Shown: positions 40,206 to 50,203 of the stretch, piece by piece
How positions within the stretch are numbered: position 1 is the stretch's first letter
Layout: each line of letters begins with the position of its first letter
Assembly (NCBI GenBank): GCA_025560025.1
Contig: CP048485.1
Location: 1,674,001-1,738,000, forward strand
From: Agrobacterium tumefaciens
GTDB lineage: Bacteria; Pseudomonadota; Alphaproteobacteria; Rhizobiales; Rhizobiaceae
Length of the DNA stretch: 64,000 bases
Reading direction: 5' to 3'
The notes under the pieces: generated by a model
Seen by the model: the letters and a program-made list of their open reading frames with translations, nothing else
What the model was told of the DNA's origin: nothing
Databases searched by the model: none
Position numbers and translations under genes: made by a program

Positions 40206-41618
40206 TCAGACAAGACGGAACAACTTGCCCGGATTGAAGATGTTATCGGGATCGAGCGACGTTTTGATGGCACGCATCATATCCAGTGCATTTCCCGCCT
40301 CTTCGGCCAGAAAACTCATCTTGCCCTGGCCGATACCATGTTCACCGGTGCAGGTGCCGTCCATGGCGATGGCGCGGCGGTTGAGGCGGGCAACGAAGGC
40401 TTCGGTTTTCGCCACGCTTTCCGCGTCCTTGCCATCGAAGAGGATGAGGACGTGGAAGTTCCCGTCGCCCGCATGGCCGACGATCGGCGCCAGAAAGCCG
40501 TTTTCCTTGATGTCCTGCTGCGTTTCCACCACGCAATCCGCGAGCCGTGAAATCGGGACGCAGACATCGGTGGAAAGCCCGTCGAGATGGGGCGCAAGCG
40601 CGCGGGAAGCCCAGTAGGCGTCATGCCGCGCCTTCCAGAGCTTGTTGCGCTCGGCCGCGTCGCTCGTCCAGCGAAAGTCGACGCCGCCGCATTCGGCGGC
40701 AATCTCGGCGAACTGCTGCGATTGCAGTGCCGCCGTTTCCTCGGTGCCGTGGAACTCCACGAAGAGTGTCGGTTTCTCCGCGTAATTCAGGCCGGAATAG
40801 GCGTTGCAGGCCCGCACCTGCACTTCGTCCAGCAATTCGATACGGGCAACCGGAACCCCCATCTGGATCGTCATGATGACGGCATAGCAGGCCGCCTTGA
40901 CGCTGTCGAAAGTGCAGACCCCGCCGGCGATCTTTTCGGGAATGCCCTGCAAGCGCAGCGTCACGGAAGTGATGACACCCAGCGTCCCCTCTGCACCGAC
41001 GAAAAGCCGCGTCAGATCGTAACCGGCGGACGACTTGCGGGCACGGCGGGCGGTGCGGATTTCCTCGCCATTGGCAACGACGACGGTAACGGCCAGCACA
41101 TTGTCCTTCATCGTGCCGTAACGCACGGCATTGGTACCGGAGGCCCGCGTCGAGGCCATGCCGCCGATGGAGGCATTGGCACCGGGATCGATGGGGAAGA
41201 ACAGGCCGGTATCGCGCAGATAGACATTGAGGTCCTCACGCGTCACGCCCGGCTCCACCGTCACGTCAAGATCTTCGGCATTCACCTCAATGATGCGATT
41301 CATCCGGCTGAAATCGATGCAGATTCCGCCGTTCGGCGCATTCACCTGCCCTTCCAGCGAAGAGCCCGTTCCGAAAGGAATGACTGGCACCTTATGTTGC
41401 GCGCAGACCTTTACCACGGCCTTCACATCGTCCGCACTTTCGGCAAAAACGACGCCGTCAGGCGCCTGCAGGGTCAGATAGGTGGTGGTGTGGCCGTGCT
41501 GCTCGCGAAACGCCTGTCCGGTCTGGAGCCTGTCGCCGAGCTGCTGCTTCAACACCGCGAGTGCCGACGCGATGCCCTCTTCGTTCCGCTTTCCCGCCAC
41601 CACATCTTTCAGCGCCAT
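40206..41618 (-). CDS. FAD-binding oxidoreductase, D-lactate dehydrogenase type
   Basis: A 470-residue flavoprotein of the GlcD/DLD family (PF01565 FAD-binding plus PF02913 C-terminal domain). It shows VIPFGTGSSLEGQVN (about residues 82-96), DPGANASIGGMASTRASGTNAVRYG, FVGAEGTLGVIT and the C-terminal GTCTGEHGIGQGKM. The family oxidises D-lactate or glycolate to the keto acid and donates electrons to quinone or cytochrome. The start MALKDVV at 41618 is chosen over a short upstream extension. A perfect 23-base palindrome lies 27 bases upstream. Confidence 0.92.
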   Translation of the reverse strand: MALKDVVAGKRNEEGIASALAVLKQQLGDRLQTGQAFREQHGHTTTYLTLQAPDGVVFAESADDVKAVVKVCAQHKVPVIPFGTGSSLEGQVNAPNGGICIDFSRMNRIIEVNAEDLDVTVEPGVTREDLNVYLRDTGLFFPIDPGANASIGGMASTRASGTNAVRYGTMKDNVLAVTVVVANGEEIRTARRARKSSAGYDLTRLFVGAEGTLGVITSVTLRLQGIPEKIAGGVCTFDSVKAACYAVIMTIQMGVPVARIELLDEVQVRACNAYSGLNYAEKPTLFVEFHGTEETAALQSQQFAEIAAECGGVDFRWTSDAAERNKLWKARHDAYWASRALAPHLDGLSTDVCVPISRLADCVVETQQDIKENGFLAPIVGHAGDGNFHVLILFDGKDAESVAKTEAFVARLNRRAIAMDGTCTGEHGIGQGKMSFLAEEAGNALDMMRAIKTSLDPDNIFNPGKLFRLV

Positions 41619-41644
41619 CGTCCGTCTCCACCGCAACATCTGCC

Positions 41645-41667
41645 CGTAACGGATTCGATCCGTTACG
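41645..41667. promoter_or_regulatory. Perfect palindrome upstream of the D-lactate dehydrogenase-type gene
   Basis: CGTAACGGAT-TCG-ATCCGTTACG has perfect 10-base arms with a three-base spacer. It ends 27 bases before the gene start and has no T-tract, so an operator is more likely than a terminator for the RND operon upstream. GntR-type lactate regulators bind dyads of this kind, but none is encoded nearby. Confidence 0.6.
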
Positions 41668-41751
41668 AAATTCCGTCAGGTGGTATGGGATAAGGTTAAT
41701 GCTTTGTCCAGCATCGCGATTGCGCCAAACACTGTTTGGCGGCAACCGTTT

Positions 41752-44700
41752 TTATTCCGCCGCCAGCAGCGGCTTGTCCTCTTCCAGCGCCTTGCGGCGG
41801 GCGGCAAGCTCAAGCTCGCGGTGAAGGCGGATTTCCTCATCCGCCTGCGGTTTGGCGAAGCGGGCGATCAGCAGGTAGGAGACCGGCGTGATGTAAAGCG
41901 TTACCAGCGTCGCAAAACCGAGACCACCGACAATGACCCAGCCGAGCGCGATGCGCGCTTCCGCGCCGGCACCCTGCGCCAGCACCAGCGGCACACCGCC
42001 GAGAATGGTGGCGATCATCGTCATCATGACGGGGCGCAGACGGATGCTTGTGGCCTTCTCGATGGCTTCGCGCACGGTGGCGCCCTGATCGCGCAGGTGA
42101 TTGGCGAATTCGACGATCAGGATGCCGTTCTTGGCCATGACGCCGACAAGCAGCACAAGACCGATCTGACTATAGACGTTGAGGCTGGACCCAGTGACCA
42201 GCAGCGCGATGACTGCGCAGGCAAGGCCGAGCGGCACCGTGGTCATGATGATGACCGAACTCAGCACGCTTTCGAATTGCGCGGCCAGCACGAGGAAGAT
42301 GATGGCGATGGCAAAACCGAAGGTCAGCAACATGCCGCTCGAATTTTCCTCCAGCGTCGCCGCTTCACCGAGCGGCAGCAGGCGTGCGCCGGCCGGCATG
42401 ACGGATTGCGAAAGCTCATTCACCTTTTGCAGCGCCTCACCCAGCGAAACGCCATCCTTGAGGTTGGCGGTAAAGCCGACGGAGGGAAGCTGCTGCTCGC
42501 GGTTGAGCTGCGGCGCAACCGCATTTTCCTTCAGCGTGGCGATGACCGACATCGGCACGATCTTGCCGTCACCCGTTTTCAGGAAGACGTTTTCGAGATC
42601 GGTCGGATCGTTGATCGGCCGGGTGGAGGACAGGAGACGCACCGGGATCGCATCGCCATCCACGAAGACGTCGACAATCGAGCGCCCTTCCAGCAGCGAC
42701 TGCATGGCGCGCGACAGGCCGGTGATATCGATGCCGAGATCCGACGCACGCTCGCGGTCTATGGAGACGGAAATCTGCGCCTGATTGGGCTCATTGTCGA
42801 AACGCGGCGTATCGAACAGGCCGCTTTCCTCCATGGAAAGCAGCAATTTCTGCGTCGCCTCGGTCAGCGCCGCATAATTGCTACCAACCATCGCCATCTG
42901 CAGGCCATTGCCGGCACCGCGAATTCTGAGGCTGTTCGGCTGCATCGCATTGCCGCGCAGCGCCGGCACTCTGTTGGCAGCGGAGGTGACATCGGCGGCG
43001 ATCTGGTTCTGCGTGCGCTCACGGTCGGCCCAGGGCGCCAGCGTCAACACCATGAAACCAGTATTGGACGAGCCGTTCATGCCGGTGATCGAATAGATAT
43101 TGCGGATCTCACCACTATCGCGCAGCGGCTGCAGATTTTCCTCGATCCGCTGCAGCTGGTCGCGGGTATATTCAAGGCTGACGCCCTGTGGTGCGGTAAC
43201 CCGCATCATGACCGAGGCGCGATCCTCGCGCGGCGTCAGCTCGTTCTGGATCATGCCGAAGGCGATCCATGACAGGCCGGAAAAGATCAGCGCCACGACG
43301 ATGACGATCAGCGGATTGTTGAGGCAGGCGGAAAGCGTCGTTTTGTATGTGGAGGCAAAGACATTGCCGAACCAGGCAAGCGGTCCCGTCGGCTCTTTCA
43401 ATCCCTCCTTCAGCATGCGCGAAGCGAGCATCGGGCAAAGCGTCAACGCCACGATGGAGGACAAACCCACCGCGAAAGCCAGAACGAAACCGAATTCGCG
43501 GAACAGACCACCAAGCTGACCCGGCAGGAAAGAGAGTGGAATGAACACGGCGGCAAGCGTCGCCGTCGTCGCGATGACCGCGAAAAAGACTTCCTGCGTG
43601 CCGAGAACGGCAGCGGCGCGCGGCCCCATGCCTTCCGCCCGGCGGCGCACGATATTTTCCAGCACCACGATGGCGTCATCGACCACGAGACCGGTTGCCA
43701 GCACGATGGCAAGCAGCGTCAGGATATTCACCGAGAAGCCGACCATGTAGATCGCGACAATGGTACCGATCAGCGCAACCGGCATGGTAATCGCCGGAAT
43801 AAGGGTGGCGCGCCAGTCGCGGAGGAAGAGATAAAGCACAACGACCACGATCAGCGCAGAAAGACCAAGCGCCAGTTCAACCTCGTGCAATGCGCCTTCG
43901 ATGAAGACGGCGTCATCGCTGGTGATGACGATGCGCGTGCCTTCCGGCAAGTTGGCTGACATGGCATCGACAGCTGCCTTCACGCCGGTGGAAATGTTGA
44001 GCGTGTTCGATTGCGCCTGCCGGATGACGCCGAGACCGACGCCCTGCACGCCATTGGAACGCAGCGAGGTGGATTCGTCGTCCGCCCCCAGCATCACGGT
44101 CGCAACGTCCCGCAGGCGGATATTGTCCTTGATGAGAAGGTTGGAAAAATCCTCAGGCTTCGTCAGGCTGGCCGTGGCGCGCACGACGATGTCCTGCGTC
44201 GTGCTTTTCAGCGATCCCGCCGGCACATCGAGGGCGGCGCTGGCAAGCGCATTGGAAACGTCGGTCACGGTCAGACCACGGCTGGCGAGCGCCGCCTGAT
44301 TGAGATCGACCCGGAAAACCTTTTCCTGGTCGCCGTAAAGCTCCACATCGGCAACGCCGTCGACGGCGGCCAGACGGTCGATGATTTCGTCATCCACCAG
44401 CTTGGTCAGATCTTCCATGCTGAGCGTGGAGGAGGTGACGGCAAGGCGCATGATGGGCTGGCTGTCGGAATCCGCCTTGATGATCTGCGGTTCGTCGGCA
44501 TCATCGGGCAACTGGTTGGTGACGCGGCCGATGGCGTCGCGCACGTCGTTGGCGGCAACCGCCAGATCGACATTGTCGCCGAATTCCAGCGTCACGCGGC
44601 TGGTGCCGAATTGCGAGTTGGACGAAATGGACTTGACGCCGCTGACACGCGCCACCGCACCTTCGATGGTCTGCGTCACTTCCTGATCGATGGTTTCCGG

Positions 44701-44901
44701 CGCCGCCCCCTCATAGGTGGTCCTGACGCTGATCGTCGGCCGGTCGACGTCAGGCAGTTCGCGCACTTCAACGCCCACCAGCGCGGCAAGGCCGGCAACG
44801 ACCAGCAGCGTATTGATAACCGCCGCCAGAATGGGCCGGCGCACGAACAGTGCCGTAAAGGCGAGCTTGGAATCCTTAACCGAGGGCGGCTGCGTCGTCA
44901 T
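41752..44901 (-). CDS. RND efflux transporter permease
   Basis: A 1049-residue inner-membrane RND pump of the hydrophobe/amphiphile efflux family (AcrB-like), with 12 transmembrane helices and two large periplasmic loops. The proton-relay Asp pair is seen in LVVDDAIVVLENIVRR (about residues 405-420). It exports drugs or other amphiphiles in exchange for protons. It overlaps the adaptor gene by four bases. No outer-membrane TolC-type channel is encoded in the window, so it must use a protein encoded elsewhere. Confidence 0.96.
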   Translation of the reverse strand: MTTQPPSVKDSKLAFTALFVRRPILAAVINTLLVVAGLAALVGVEVRELPDVDRPTISVRTTYEGAAPETIDQEVTQTIEGAVARVSGVKSISSNSQFGTSRVTLEFGDNVDLAVAANDVRDAIGRVTNQLPDDADEPQIIKADSDSQPIMRLAVTSSTLSMEDLTKLVDDEIIDRLAAVDGVADVELYGDQEKVFRVDLNQAALASRGLTVTDVSNALASAALDVPAGSLKSTTQDIVVRATASLTKPEDFSNLLIKDNIRLRDVATVMLGADDESTSLRSNGVQGVGLGVIRQAQSNTLNISTGVKAAVDAMSANLPEGTRIVITSDDAVFIEGALHEVELALGLSALIVVVVLYLFLRDWRATLIPAITMPVALIGTIVAIYMVGFSVNILTLLAIVLATGLVVDDAIVVLENIVRRRAEGMGPRAAAVLGTQEVFFAVIATTATLAAVFIPLSFLPGQLGGLFREFGFVLAFAVGLSSIVALTLCPMLASRMLKEGLKEPTGPLAWFGNVFASTYKTTLSACLNNPLIVIVVALIFSGLSWIAFGMIQNELTPREDRASVMMRVTAPQGVSLEYTRDQLQRIEENLQPLRDSGEIRNIYSITGMNGSSNTGFMVLTLAPWADRERTQNQIAADVTSAANRVPALRGNAMQPNSLRIRGAGNGLQMAMVGSNYAALTEATQKLLLSMEESGLFDTPRFDNEPNQAQISVSIDRERASDLGIDITGLSRAMQSLLEGRSIVDVFVDGDAIPVRLLSSTRPINDPTDLENVFLKTGDGKIVPMSVIATLKENAVAPQLNREQQLPSVGFTANLKDGVSLGEALQKVNELSQSVMPAGARLLPLGEAATLEENSSGMLLTFGFAIAIIFLVLAAQFESVLSSVIIMTTVPLGLACAVIALLVTGSSLNVYSQIGLVLLVGVMAKNGILIVEFANHLRDQGATVREAIEKATSIRLRPVMMTMIATILGGVPLVLAQGAGAEARIALGWVIVGGLGFATLVTLYITPVSYLLIARFAKPQADEEIRLHRELELAARRKALEEDKPLLAAE

Positions 44902-46049
44902 TGGCTGGCGACCTCCTCGGGCTTCGGCTGGTTGCCAACGCGGACAGCGCCGCCTTCCCTGACACGCTGAAGGCCCTCGATCACGACAGGCTCACCATCC
45001 GCCAGTTCCGCCTTGACGAGAACCGCATCGGGATTGCGCTGCACGATCTGCACCCGCACCTTGTTTGATTTATTATCAGTCACACGCCAGACATAGGAGC
45101 CTTCCGCATCCCACTGCACGGCCAGCGGATCGACCGAGGCATAGGTTTCCCCGGCAAAACGCATGGTGACACCGAAGGACATGCCGGCCCTCAGCTCGTC
45201 TTCCTCATTGCCGAATTTCGCCCGGATACGGATCGTGCGGCTTGCCTCATCGACGCGGTTGTCGACGGCCTCGATCTCGCCCTTGAAAGTCTCACCCGGC
45301 CGGGAAATGGACGTGGCCTCCACCGGCATGCCGACCTTGATTGCGGTTGCAAACCGCTCGGGAGCCCAGAAATTGACGAGAATTTCGGACCGGTCGTCGA
45401 TACTGACGATGGTTGACTGCGTGGTGACATTATCGCCGATATTGGCGGCGACAATACCCGCCACACCCTCTATCGGCGCAACGATGTCGCGGCGCTTGAG
45501 ATTGAGTTCGGCGGTGCTCAGCGCAAGCTTGGCGGCTTCTTCGGCAATCTGCGCATCCATCACGTCAAGGCGGGAAACGGATTTCAGGTTCTTATAGGAA
45601 TTGGATTTTTCAACGGCGCTGCGCAGCACCACCTGTGCCTTGTCGCGCTCGATCACCTGCTCTTCATCATCGAGCCGCGCAAGCACCTGCCCTTTCACGA
45701 CACGTGCGCCGGAAGAGCTACGGATTTCGGAAAGCGTGCCGGAAGCCTGCGGCATGACAACGACGGACTGGATCGCCTCGCCATTGCCGATCGCATTCAG
45801 CCGGTCATTGACGGTGCCTTTTTTGACGGGAGCAGTCACGATCAGGGTCGCATTGTCATTGCGGCGTCCACCGCCGGCGTTTTGACCCGAACCGGGCGTA
45901 GCGGCGGCAACCTCAACGGCGCCGGCAGGCATTTTGCCTATCCCGATGCTGGCCAGCACATTGCGGGCTTCGGGCGAATAAAAGCCCCAGAGACAGAGCC
46001 CCGCTCCCACCACGGCAACACTGACACCCACCTGTTTCCAGACCCGCAT
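44898..46049 (-). CDS. RND efflux periplasmic adaptor subunit
   Basis: A 383-residue membrane fusion protein: an N-terminal membrane anchor (QVGVSVAVVGAGLCLWGFY), the split lipoyl/biotinyl-like domain (SGTLSEIRSSSGARVVKGQVLARLD and ...PIEGVAGIVAANIGDNV), an alpha-hairpin between them and a C-terminal beta barrel. It links the permease to an outer-membrane channel. It leads the two-gene operon. The 240 bases upstream (46050-46289) carry the divergent promoters for this operon and the AhpD-like gene; no regulator gene is adjacent. Confidence 0.95.
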   Translation of the reverse strand: MRVWKQVGVSVAVVGAGLCLWGFYSPEARNVLASIGIGKMPAGAVEVAAATPGSGQNAGGGRRNDNATLIVTAPVKKGTVNDRLNAIGNGEAIQSVVVMPQASGTLSEIRSSSGARVVKGQVLARLDDEEQVIERDKAQVVLRSAVEKSNSYKNLKSVSRLDVMDAQIAEEAAKLALSTAELNLKRRDIVAPIEGVAGIVAANIGDNVTTQSTIVSIDDRSEILVNFWAPERFATAIKVGMPVEATSISRPGETFKGEIEAVDNRVDEASRTIRIRAKFGNEEDELRAGMSFGVTMRFAGETYASVDPLAVQWDAEGSYVWRVTDNKSNKVRVQIVQRNPDAVLVKAELADGEPVVIEGLQRVREGGAVRVGNQPKPEEVASQ

Positions 46050-46289
46050 ATATTTCTCCGGTTGATCCGCGCAGCACTATATATTCCCGAAAACGACACG
46101 TTCCGGGACAGGTGCAGTATTCCCGCTTGGCCAAGGCAAGGCAACGCACAAATCCGTTCCTTACGTAATTGTAATTTGGGCGCAATTGCCGCCAGAAGCA
46201 GCCAATCCGCAATCCATCCGTGCATTCCTGTCGTAAATATCCGCCATTGGGCTAATCTGCGCCACCGCGAACCACGATGAGAGGAAGCC

Positions 46290-46700
46290 ATGAGTACCGT
46301 GACGAAAACCGAAAACCCGGAAACCGACCCGCGCGTGAAAGCGGTGTTCGATGATATCCGCGCCACCCGCAAATCGGATTTCATCAACAATATGTGGCTC
46401 TACCTCGCCTTCGATGCCGATCTGCTTGAAAAGACCTGGAGCGAGGTCAAGGCGGTGATGGCGACACCTTCCGCACTCGATCCCGTGGTGAAGGAAATGC
46501 TTTATATCGCCGTTTCCGTCACCAATGGCTGCTCCTATTGCGCCCATTCGCACACGGCAGCGGCCAAAGCCAAAGGCATGACCACCGAACAACATGCCGA
46601 TTTGCTGCGCGTCATCGCTCTTGCCGCCAAGACCAACCAGCTTGCGGTGGCGCTGCAAGTGCCCGTTGACGCCGCTTTCGACGCCGACAGGCAGGCATGA
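46290..46700 (+). CDS. Carboxymuconolactone decarboxylase (AhpD-like) family protein
   Basis: A 136-residue CMD-family protein with the peroxidase-type motif SVTNGCSYCAHSHTAAAKAKG (Cys-X2-Cys-X3-His, about residues 72-92), which supports a thiol-based hydroperoxide reductase role rather than lactone decarboxylation. There is no partner AhpC nearby. GAGAGGAAG precedes the ATG. Confidence 0.92.
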   Translation: MSTVTKTENPETDPRVKAVFDDIRATRKSDFINNMWLYLAFDADLLEKTWSEVKAVMATPSALDPVVKEMLYIAVSVTNGCSYCAHSHTAAAKAKGMTTEQHADLLRVIALAAKTNQLAVALQVPVDAAFDADRQA

Positions 46701-46801
46701 AGCGAAAAAATGCCTTGGAATGGACGTTTTGACTGACGATACCGGAATAAAAGCAGAACACGGTTCTGGCCTTTATATCCCGAATCACTACATTGGGCCG
46801 C

Positions 46802-49276
46802 ATGAGCAACAGTTTTGACGATATGCCGTTCTTCGATGAGGAACCCGTGGCGCCACGCAAGGCGACGAACAATGCCGGTGCGGAAAGCGGCGGCGGGCTT
46901 GGCATTGCCGCCCGCGCCATGGCGGCGCGCGATCAGACGCGTGCTGCGCCCGACTATCTTTCCGGTCTCAACCCGGAACAGCGCGAGGCAGTAGAGACGC
47001 TGGATGGTCCCGTTCTCGTGCTCGCCGGCGCCGGCACCGGCAAGACCCGCGTTCTGACCACCCGCATCGCCCATATTCTCGCCACCGGCCGCGCCTATCC
47101 AAGCCAGATTCTTGCCGTGACCTTCACCAACAAGGCCGCCCGCGAGATGAAGGAACGTATCGGCGTTCTCGTCGGCGGCGCTGTCGAGGGCATGCCCTGG
47201 CTCGGCACCTTCCACTCCATCGGCGTCAAGCTCCTGCGCCGCCATGCCGAACTCGTCGGCCTGAAATCGGATTTCACCATTCTCGACACCGATGACGTGG
47301 TGCGGCTGATCAAGCAGCTCATTCAGGCCGAAGGTCTGGATGACAAGCGCTGGCCGGCAAAACAGTTTGCCGGCATGATCGACGGATGGAAGAACAAGGG
47401 CCTGACGCCGCCGGATATTCCGGAGGGCGACAGCCGCGCCTTCGCCAACGGCAAGGGCCGCGAACTTTACACCGCCTATCAGAACCGACTGAAGACGCTG
47501 AACGCCTGCGATTTCGGCGATCTTCTGATGCACCCGATCAGCATCTTCCGCCGCCACACCGATATTCTGAAAGAGTATCACCAGAAGTTCCGTTACATTC
47601 TGGTGGACGAATATCAGGACACCAATACGGCGCAATATATGTGGCTGCGGCTTCTCGCACAGCGCGCCAAGGGCGAGCCGCAGAACGTCTGTTGTGTTGG
47701 TGACGACGACCAGTCGATCTATGGCTGGCGTGGGGCCGAAGTGGATAATATCCTGCGTTTCGACAAGGATTTCCCCGGCGCCAAGGTCATCAAGCTGGAA
47801 CGCAACTATCGTTCCACCGAACATATTCTCGGCACGGCCGGCCATCTGATCGCCCATAATGAAGGGCGTCTCGGCAAGACCCTGTTCACCGAACGCAGCA
47901 GCCCTGATGACGAAAAGGTCATGGTGCATGCTGCCTGGGATTCCGAGGAGGAAGCCCGCGCCGTCGGCGAGGAGATTGAGCAGCTCCAGCGCAAGAACCA
48001 TAATCTGAACGACATGGCGATCCTCGTCCGCGCCTCCTTCCAGATGCGCGAATTCGAAGACCGTTTCGTCACGCTTGGCCTCAATTATCGCGTCATCGGC
48101 GGCCCGCGCTTTTATGAGCGCCTCGAAATCCGCGACGCCATGGCCTATTTCCGCCTTGTCTGCCAGCCGGCTGACGATCTTGCCTTCGAGCGCATCGTCA
48201 ACACGCCGAAGCGTGGTCTTGGCGATACGACGATCCGCAATCTGCACGACTATGCCCGCGCCCGCGATATTCCGATGCTGGCAGCGGCCGCCGACATCAT
48301 CGAGACCGACGAGCTGAAGCCGAAGGCGCGCAAGGCGCTGTTCGATGTGGTGCAGGATTTCCGCCGCTGGCAGGGCCTCTTGGAAAACACCGAACACACC
48401 ACGCTTGCCGAGCAGATTCTCGACGAAAGCGGCTATACCGCCATGTGGCAGGCCGACAAGACGGCCGAAGCGCCCGGACGGCTTGAGAACCTGAAGGAAC
48501 TCATCCGCTCCATGGAGGCCTTCGAGAGCATGCGCGGCTTCCTTGAGCACGTCGCCCTCGTCATGGATGCCGAGCAGAATGAAAATCTCGATGCCGTCTC
48601 CATCATGACGCTGCATTCCGCCAAGGGGCTGGAGTTCGACACCGTCTTCCTGCCCGGCTGGGAAGAAGGCCTGTTCCCGCACCAGCGGGCGCTGGACGAA
48701 GGCGGGCGCTCCGGTCTGGAGGAGGAACGCCGTCTTGCCTATGTCGGCATCACCCGCGCCAAAAAGCTCTGCCATATCTGGTTCGTATCGAACCGGCGTA
48801 TCCATGGCCTGTGGCAATCCACCCTGCCCTCGCGTTTCCTCGATGAACTGCCGCCCGCCCATGTGGACGTTGCGGCATCCGACAGCAATTACGGTGGTTA
48901 TGGCGGACGCGGCGGCTACGGCCAGTCCCGTTTCGACAAAGCCGAGCCCTTCGCCAATAATTATTCCACCCCCGGCTGGAAACGCGCGCAGCAGAACCGC
49001 TCCGACGCCACCCGCGACAATTGGGGCACGCGCTCCGGCCATGCGGTCGAGCGGATCGGTTATGGCGAAAGCGGCCCACGCACCCGCACGATCGATGGCG
49101 AACTGGTGGCGAAATCCGTCGCCGACACACCATCGAAATTTTTTGTCGGTGACCGTGTCTTCCACCTCAAATTCGGCAATGGCAACATCTCCGCCATCGA
49201 AGGCAACAAGCTGACCATCGACTTCGACCGCGCCGGCCAGAAGCGCGTGCTGGATGGATTTGTGGAAAAGGCCTGA
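46802..49276 (+). CDS. uvrD: UvrD/PcrA-type DNA helicase
   Basis: An 824-residue superfamily 1A helicase for nucleotide excision and mismatch repair. The Q-motif LNPEQREAVETLDGP is followed by Walker A LAGAGTGKTRVL (about residue 76), VDEYQDTN, GDDDQSIYGWRGA, LERNYRS, TLHSAKGLEFD and YVGITRAKK (motif VI). The Gly/Tyr-rich linker (YGGYGGRGGYGQ) and C-terminal Tudor-like segment (KFFVGDRVFHLKFGNG) match PcrA/UvrD. The start MSNSFDDM at 46802 is used; a TTG three codons earlier is less likely. Confidence 0.96.
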   Translation: MSNSFDDMPFFDEEPVAPRKATNNAGAESGGGLGIAARAMAARDQTRAAPDYLSGLNPEQREAVETLDGPVLVLAGAGTGKTRVLTTRIAHILATGRAYPSQILAVTFTNKAAREMKERIGVLVGGAVEGMPWLGTFHSIGVKLLRRHAELVGLKSDFTILDTDDVVRLIKQLIQAEGLDDKRWPAKQFAGMIDGWKNKGLTPPDIPEGDSRAFANGKGRELYTAYQNRLKTLNACDFGDLLMHPISIFRRHTDILKEYHQKFRYILVDEYQDTNTAQYMWLRLLAQRAKGEPQNVCCVGDDDQSIYGWRGAEVDNILRFDKDFPGAKVIKLERNYRSTEHILGTAGHLIAHNEGRLGKTLFTERSSPDDEKVMVHAAWDSEEEARAVGEEIEQLQRKNHNLNDMAILVRASFQMREFEDRFVTLGLNYRVIGGPRFYERLEIRDAMAYFRLVCQPADDLAFERIVNTPKRGLGDTTIRNLHDYARARDIPMLAAAADIIETDELKPKARKALFDVVQDFRRWQGLLENTEHTTLAEQILDESGYTAMWQADKTAEAPGRLENLKELIRSMEAFESMRGFLEHVALVMDAEQNENLDAVSIMTLHSAKGLEFDTVFLPGWEEGLFPHQRALDEGGRSGLEEERRLAYVGITRAKKLCHIWFVSNRRIHGLWQSTLPSRFLDELPPAHVDVAASDSNYGGYGGRGGYGQSRFDKAEPFANNYSTPGWKRAQQNRSDATRDNWGTRSGHAVERIGYGESGPRTRTIDGELVAKSVADTPSKFFVGDRVFHLKFGNGNISAIEGNKLTIDFDRAGQKRVLDGFVEKA

Positions 49277-49380
49277 TTCGACAACCATGAGTGCCCGGGC
49301 GCGCGCTTTTTCCGTGGCACCCGTCATGCTGTTGCAATAAAGGAGTTGCAACAGGGTGTGAAAACCGGGCGAGGACTGCT

Positions 49381-50193
49381 TTGCATATTTTACCGAAAAG
49401 CCAGCGCAAGCTCGCCGTTTTTCTGATCAACATGGACAGCGCCACCAAGCGCCTCGAGGACATGAACACCCGCCTCGACGCCATCGGGCTGAAAGCGGAA
49501 CGCGTTCCCGGCGTCAATGGCAGGGAGCTGAGTTACCCGATCCCGGAATTCAGCGAGATTTCCTACATGCTCATGCATGGCCGCCGCACCTCGCCGCCGG
49601 AAATCGGCTGTTATCTCAGCCATGTCGCCTGCGCCAACCGGTTCATGGACAGTGATGCCGATATCGCCCTCATCCTCGAAGACGATGTCATCTTCGACAA
49701 TGATTTTATCAACGCGATCGACGAGGCTGTGCTGAATGGCGGCGACTGGGATCTGCTGCGGCTGACGACCGTCAGCAACGGCCGTAAATTCGCCTTCCGC
49801 CCGCTGTCCAATGGCCGCTCGCTCGCGATCGCATTGACACGGGAAAAGGGTTCTGGCGCCTATCTCGTCAACCGCCGCGCCGGCAAATGGATATCGAAAC
49901 TCATTCCCATGCGGCTGGCTTACGATATAGCGTTCGATCTGGAATATCTCGCGGGCCTGAAGGGCGCCTTCATCTACCCTCTCTGCGCCACGCAGGATGC
50001 GGACGGGGAAAGCCAGATCCAGAATAACCTGCGCATTTACCGCCTGCCGCGCTGGCGATATTTCACCGTGCTGCCCTATCGCGCCTATCTGGAAACCAGC
50101 CGTTTCCTGCTGCGCGGCATCCGCCTGGCCATCGCCAAGTTGAGCGTCGCGCTGCACGGCGTCAAGGGCAAGACTGTTCCGGCCGGCAACTGA
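49381..50193 (+). CDS. Glycosyltransferase family 25 (LPS-type)
   Basis: A 270-residue GT25 enzyme of the LPS galactosyltransferase/LpsA type: KLAVFLINMDSATKRLE at the N-terminus, ERVPGVNGREL, SPPEIGCYLSHVACANRF and the acidic metal/sugar-nucleotide motif ALILEDDVIFDNDF (about residues 98-111). The best start is TTG at 49381, with GAGGA seven bases upstream; a GTG at 49291 would add 30 unrelated residues. It probably decorates surface polysaccharide. It is an orphan, with no other polysaccharide gene in the window. Confidence 0.88.
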   Translation: MHILPKSQRKLAVFLINMDSATKRLEDMNTRLDAIGLKAERVPGVNGRELSYPIPEFSEISYMLMHGRRTSPPEIGCYLSHVACANRFMDSDADIALILEDDVIFDNDFINAIDEAVLNGGDWDLLRLTTVSNGRKFAFRPLSNGRSLAIALTREKGSGAYLVNRRAGKWISKLIPMRLAYDIAFDLEYLAGLKGAFIYPLCATQDADGESQIQNNLRIYRLPRWRYFTVLPYRAYLETSRFLLRGIRLAIAKLSVALHGVKGKTVPAGN

Positions 50194-50203
50194 ACTCGCT
50201 GGA

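Noticed and set aside
41680..43272. A 530-codon plus-strand frame opposite the RND permease
   Set aside because: Antisense, charged low-complexity translation with no family resemblance.
46535..49351. A 938-codon open frame on the minus strand opposite uvrD
   Set aside because: It is an exact antisense shadow of a gene with all helicase motifs; long antisense frames are common in GC-rich DNA, and the translation shows no recognisable domain.
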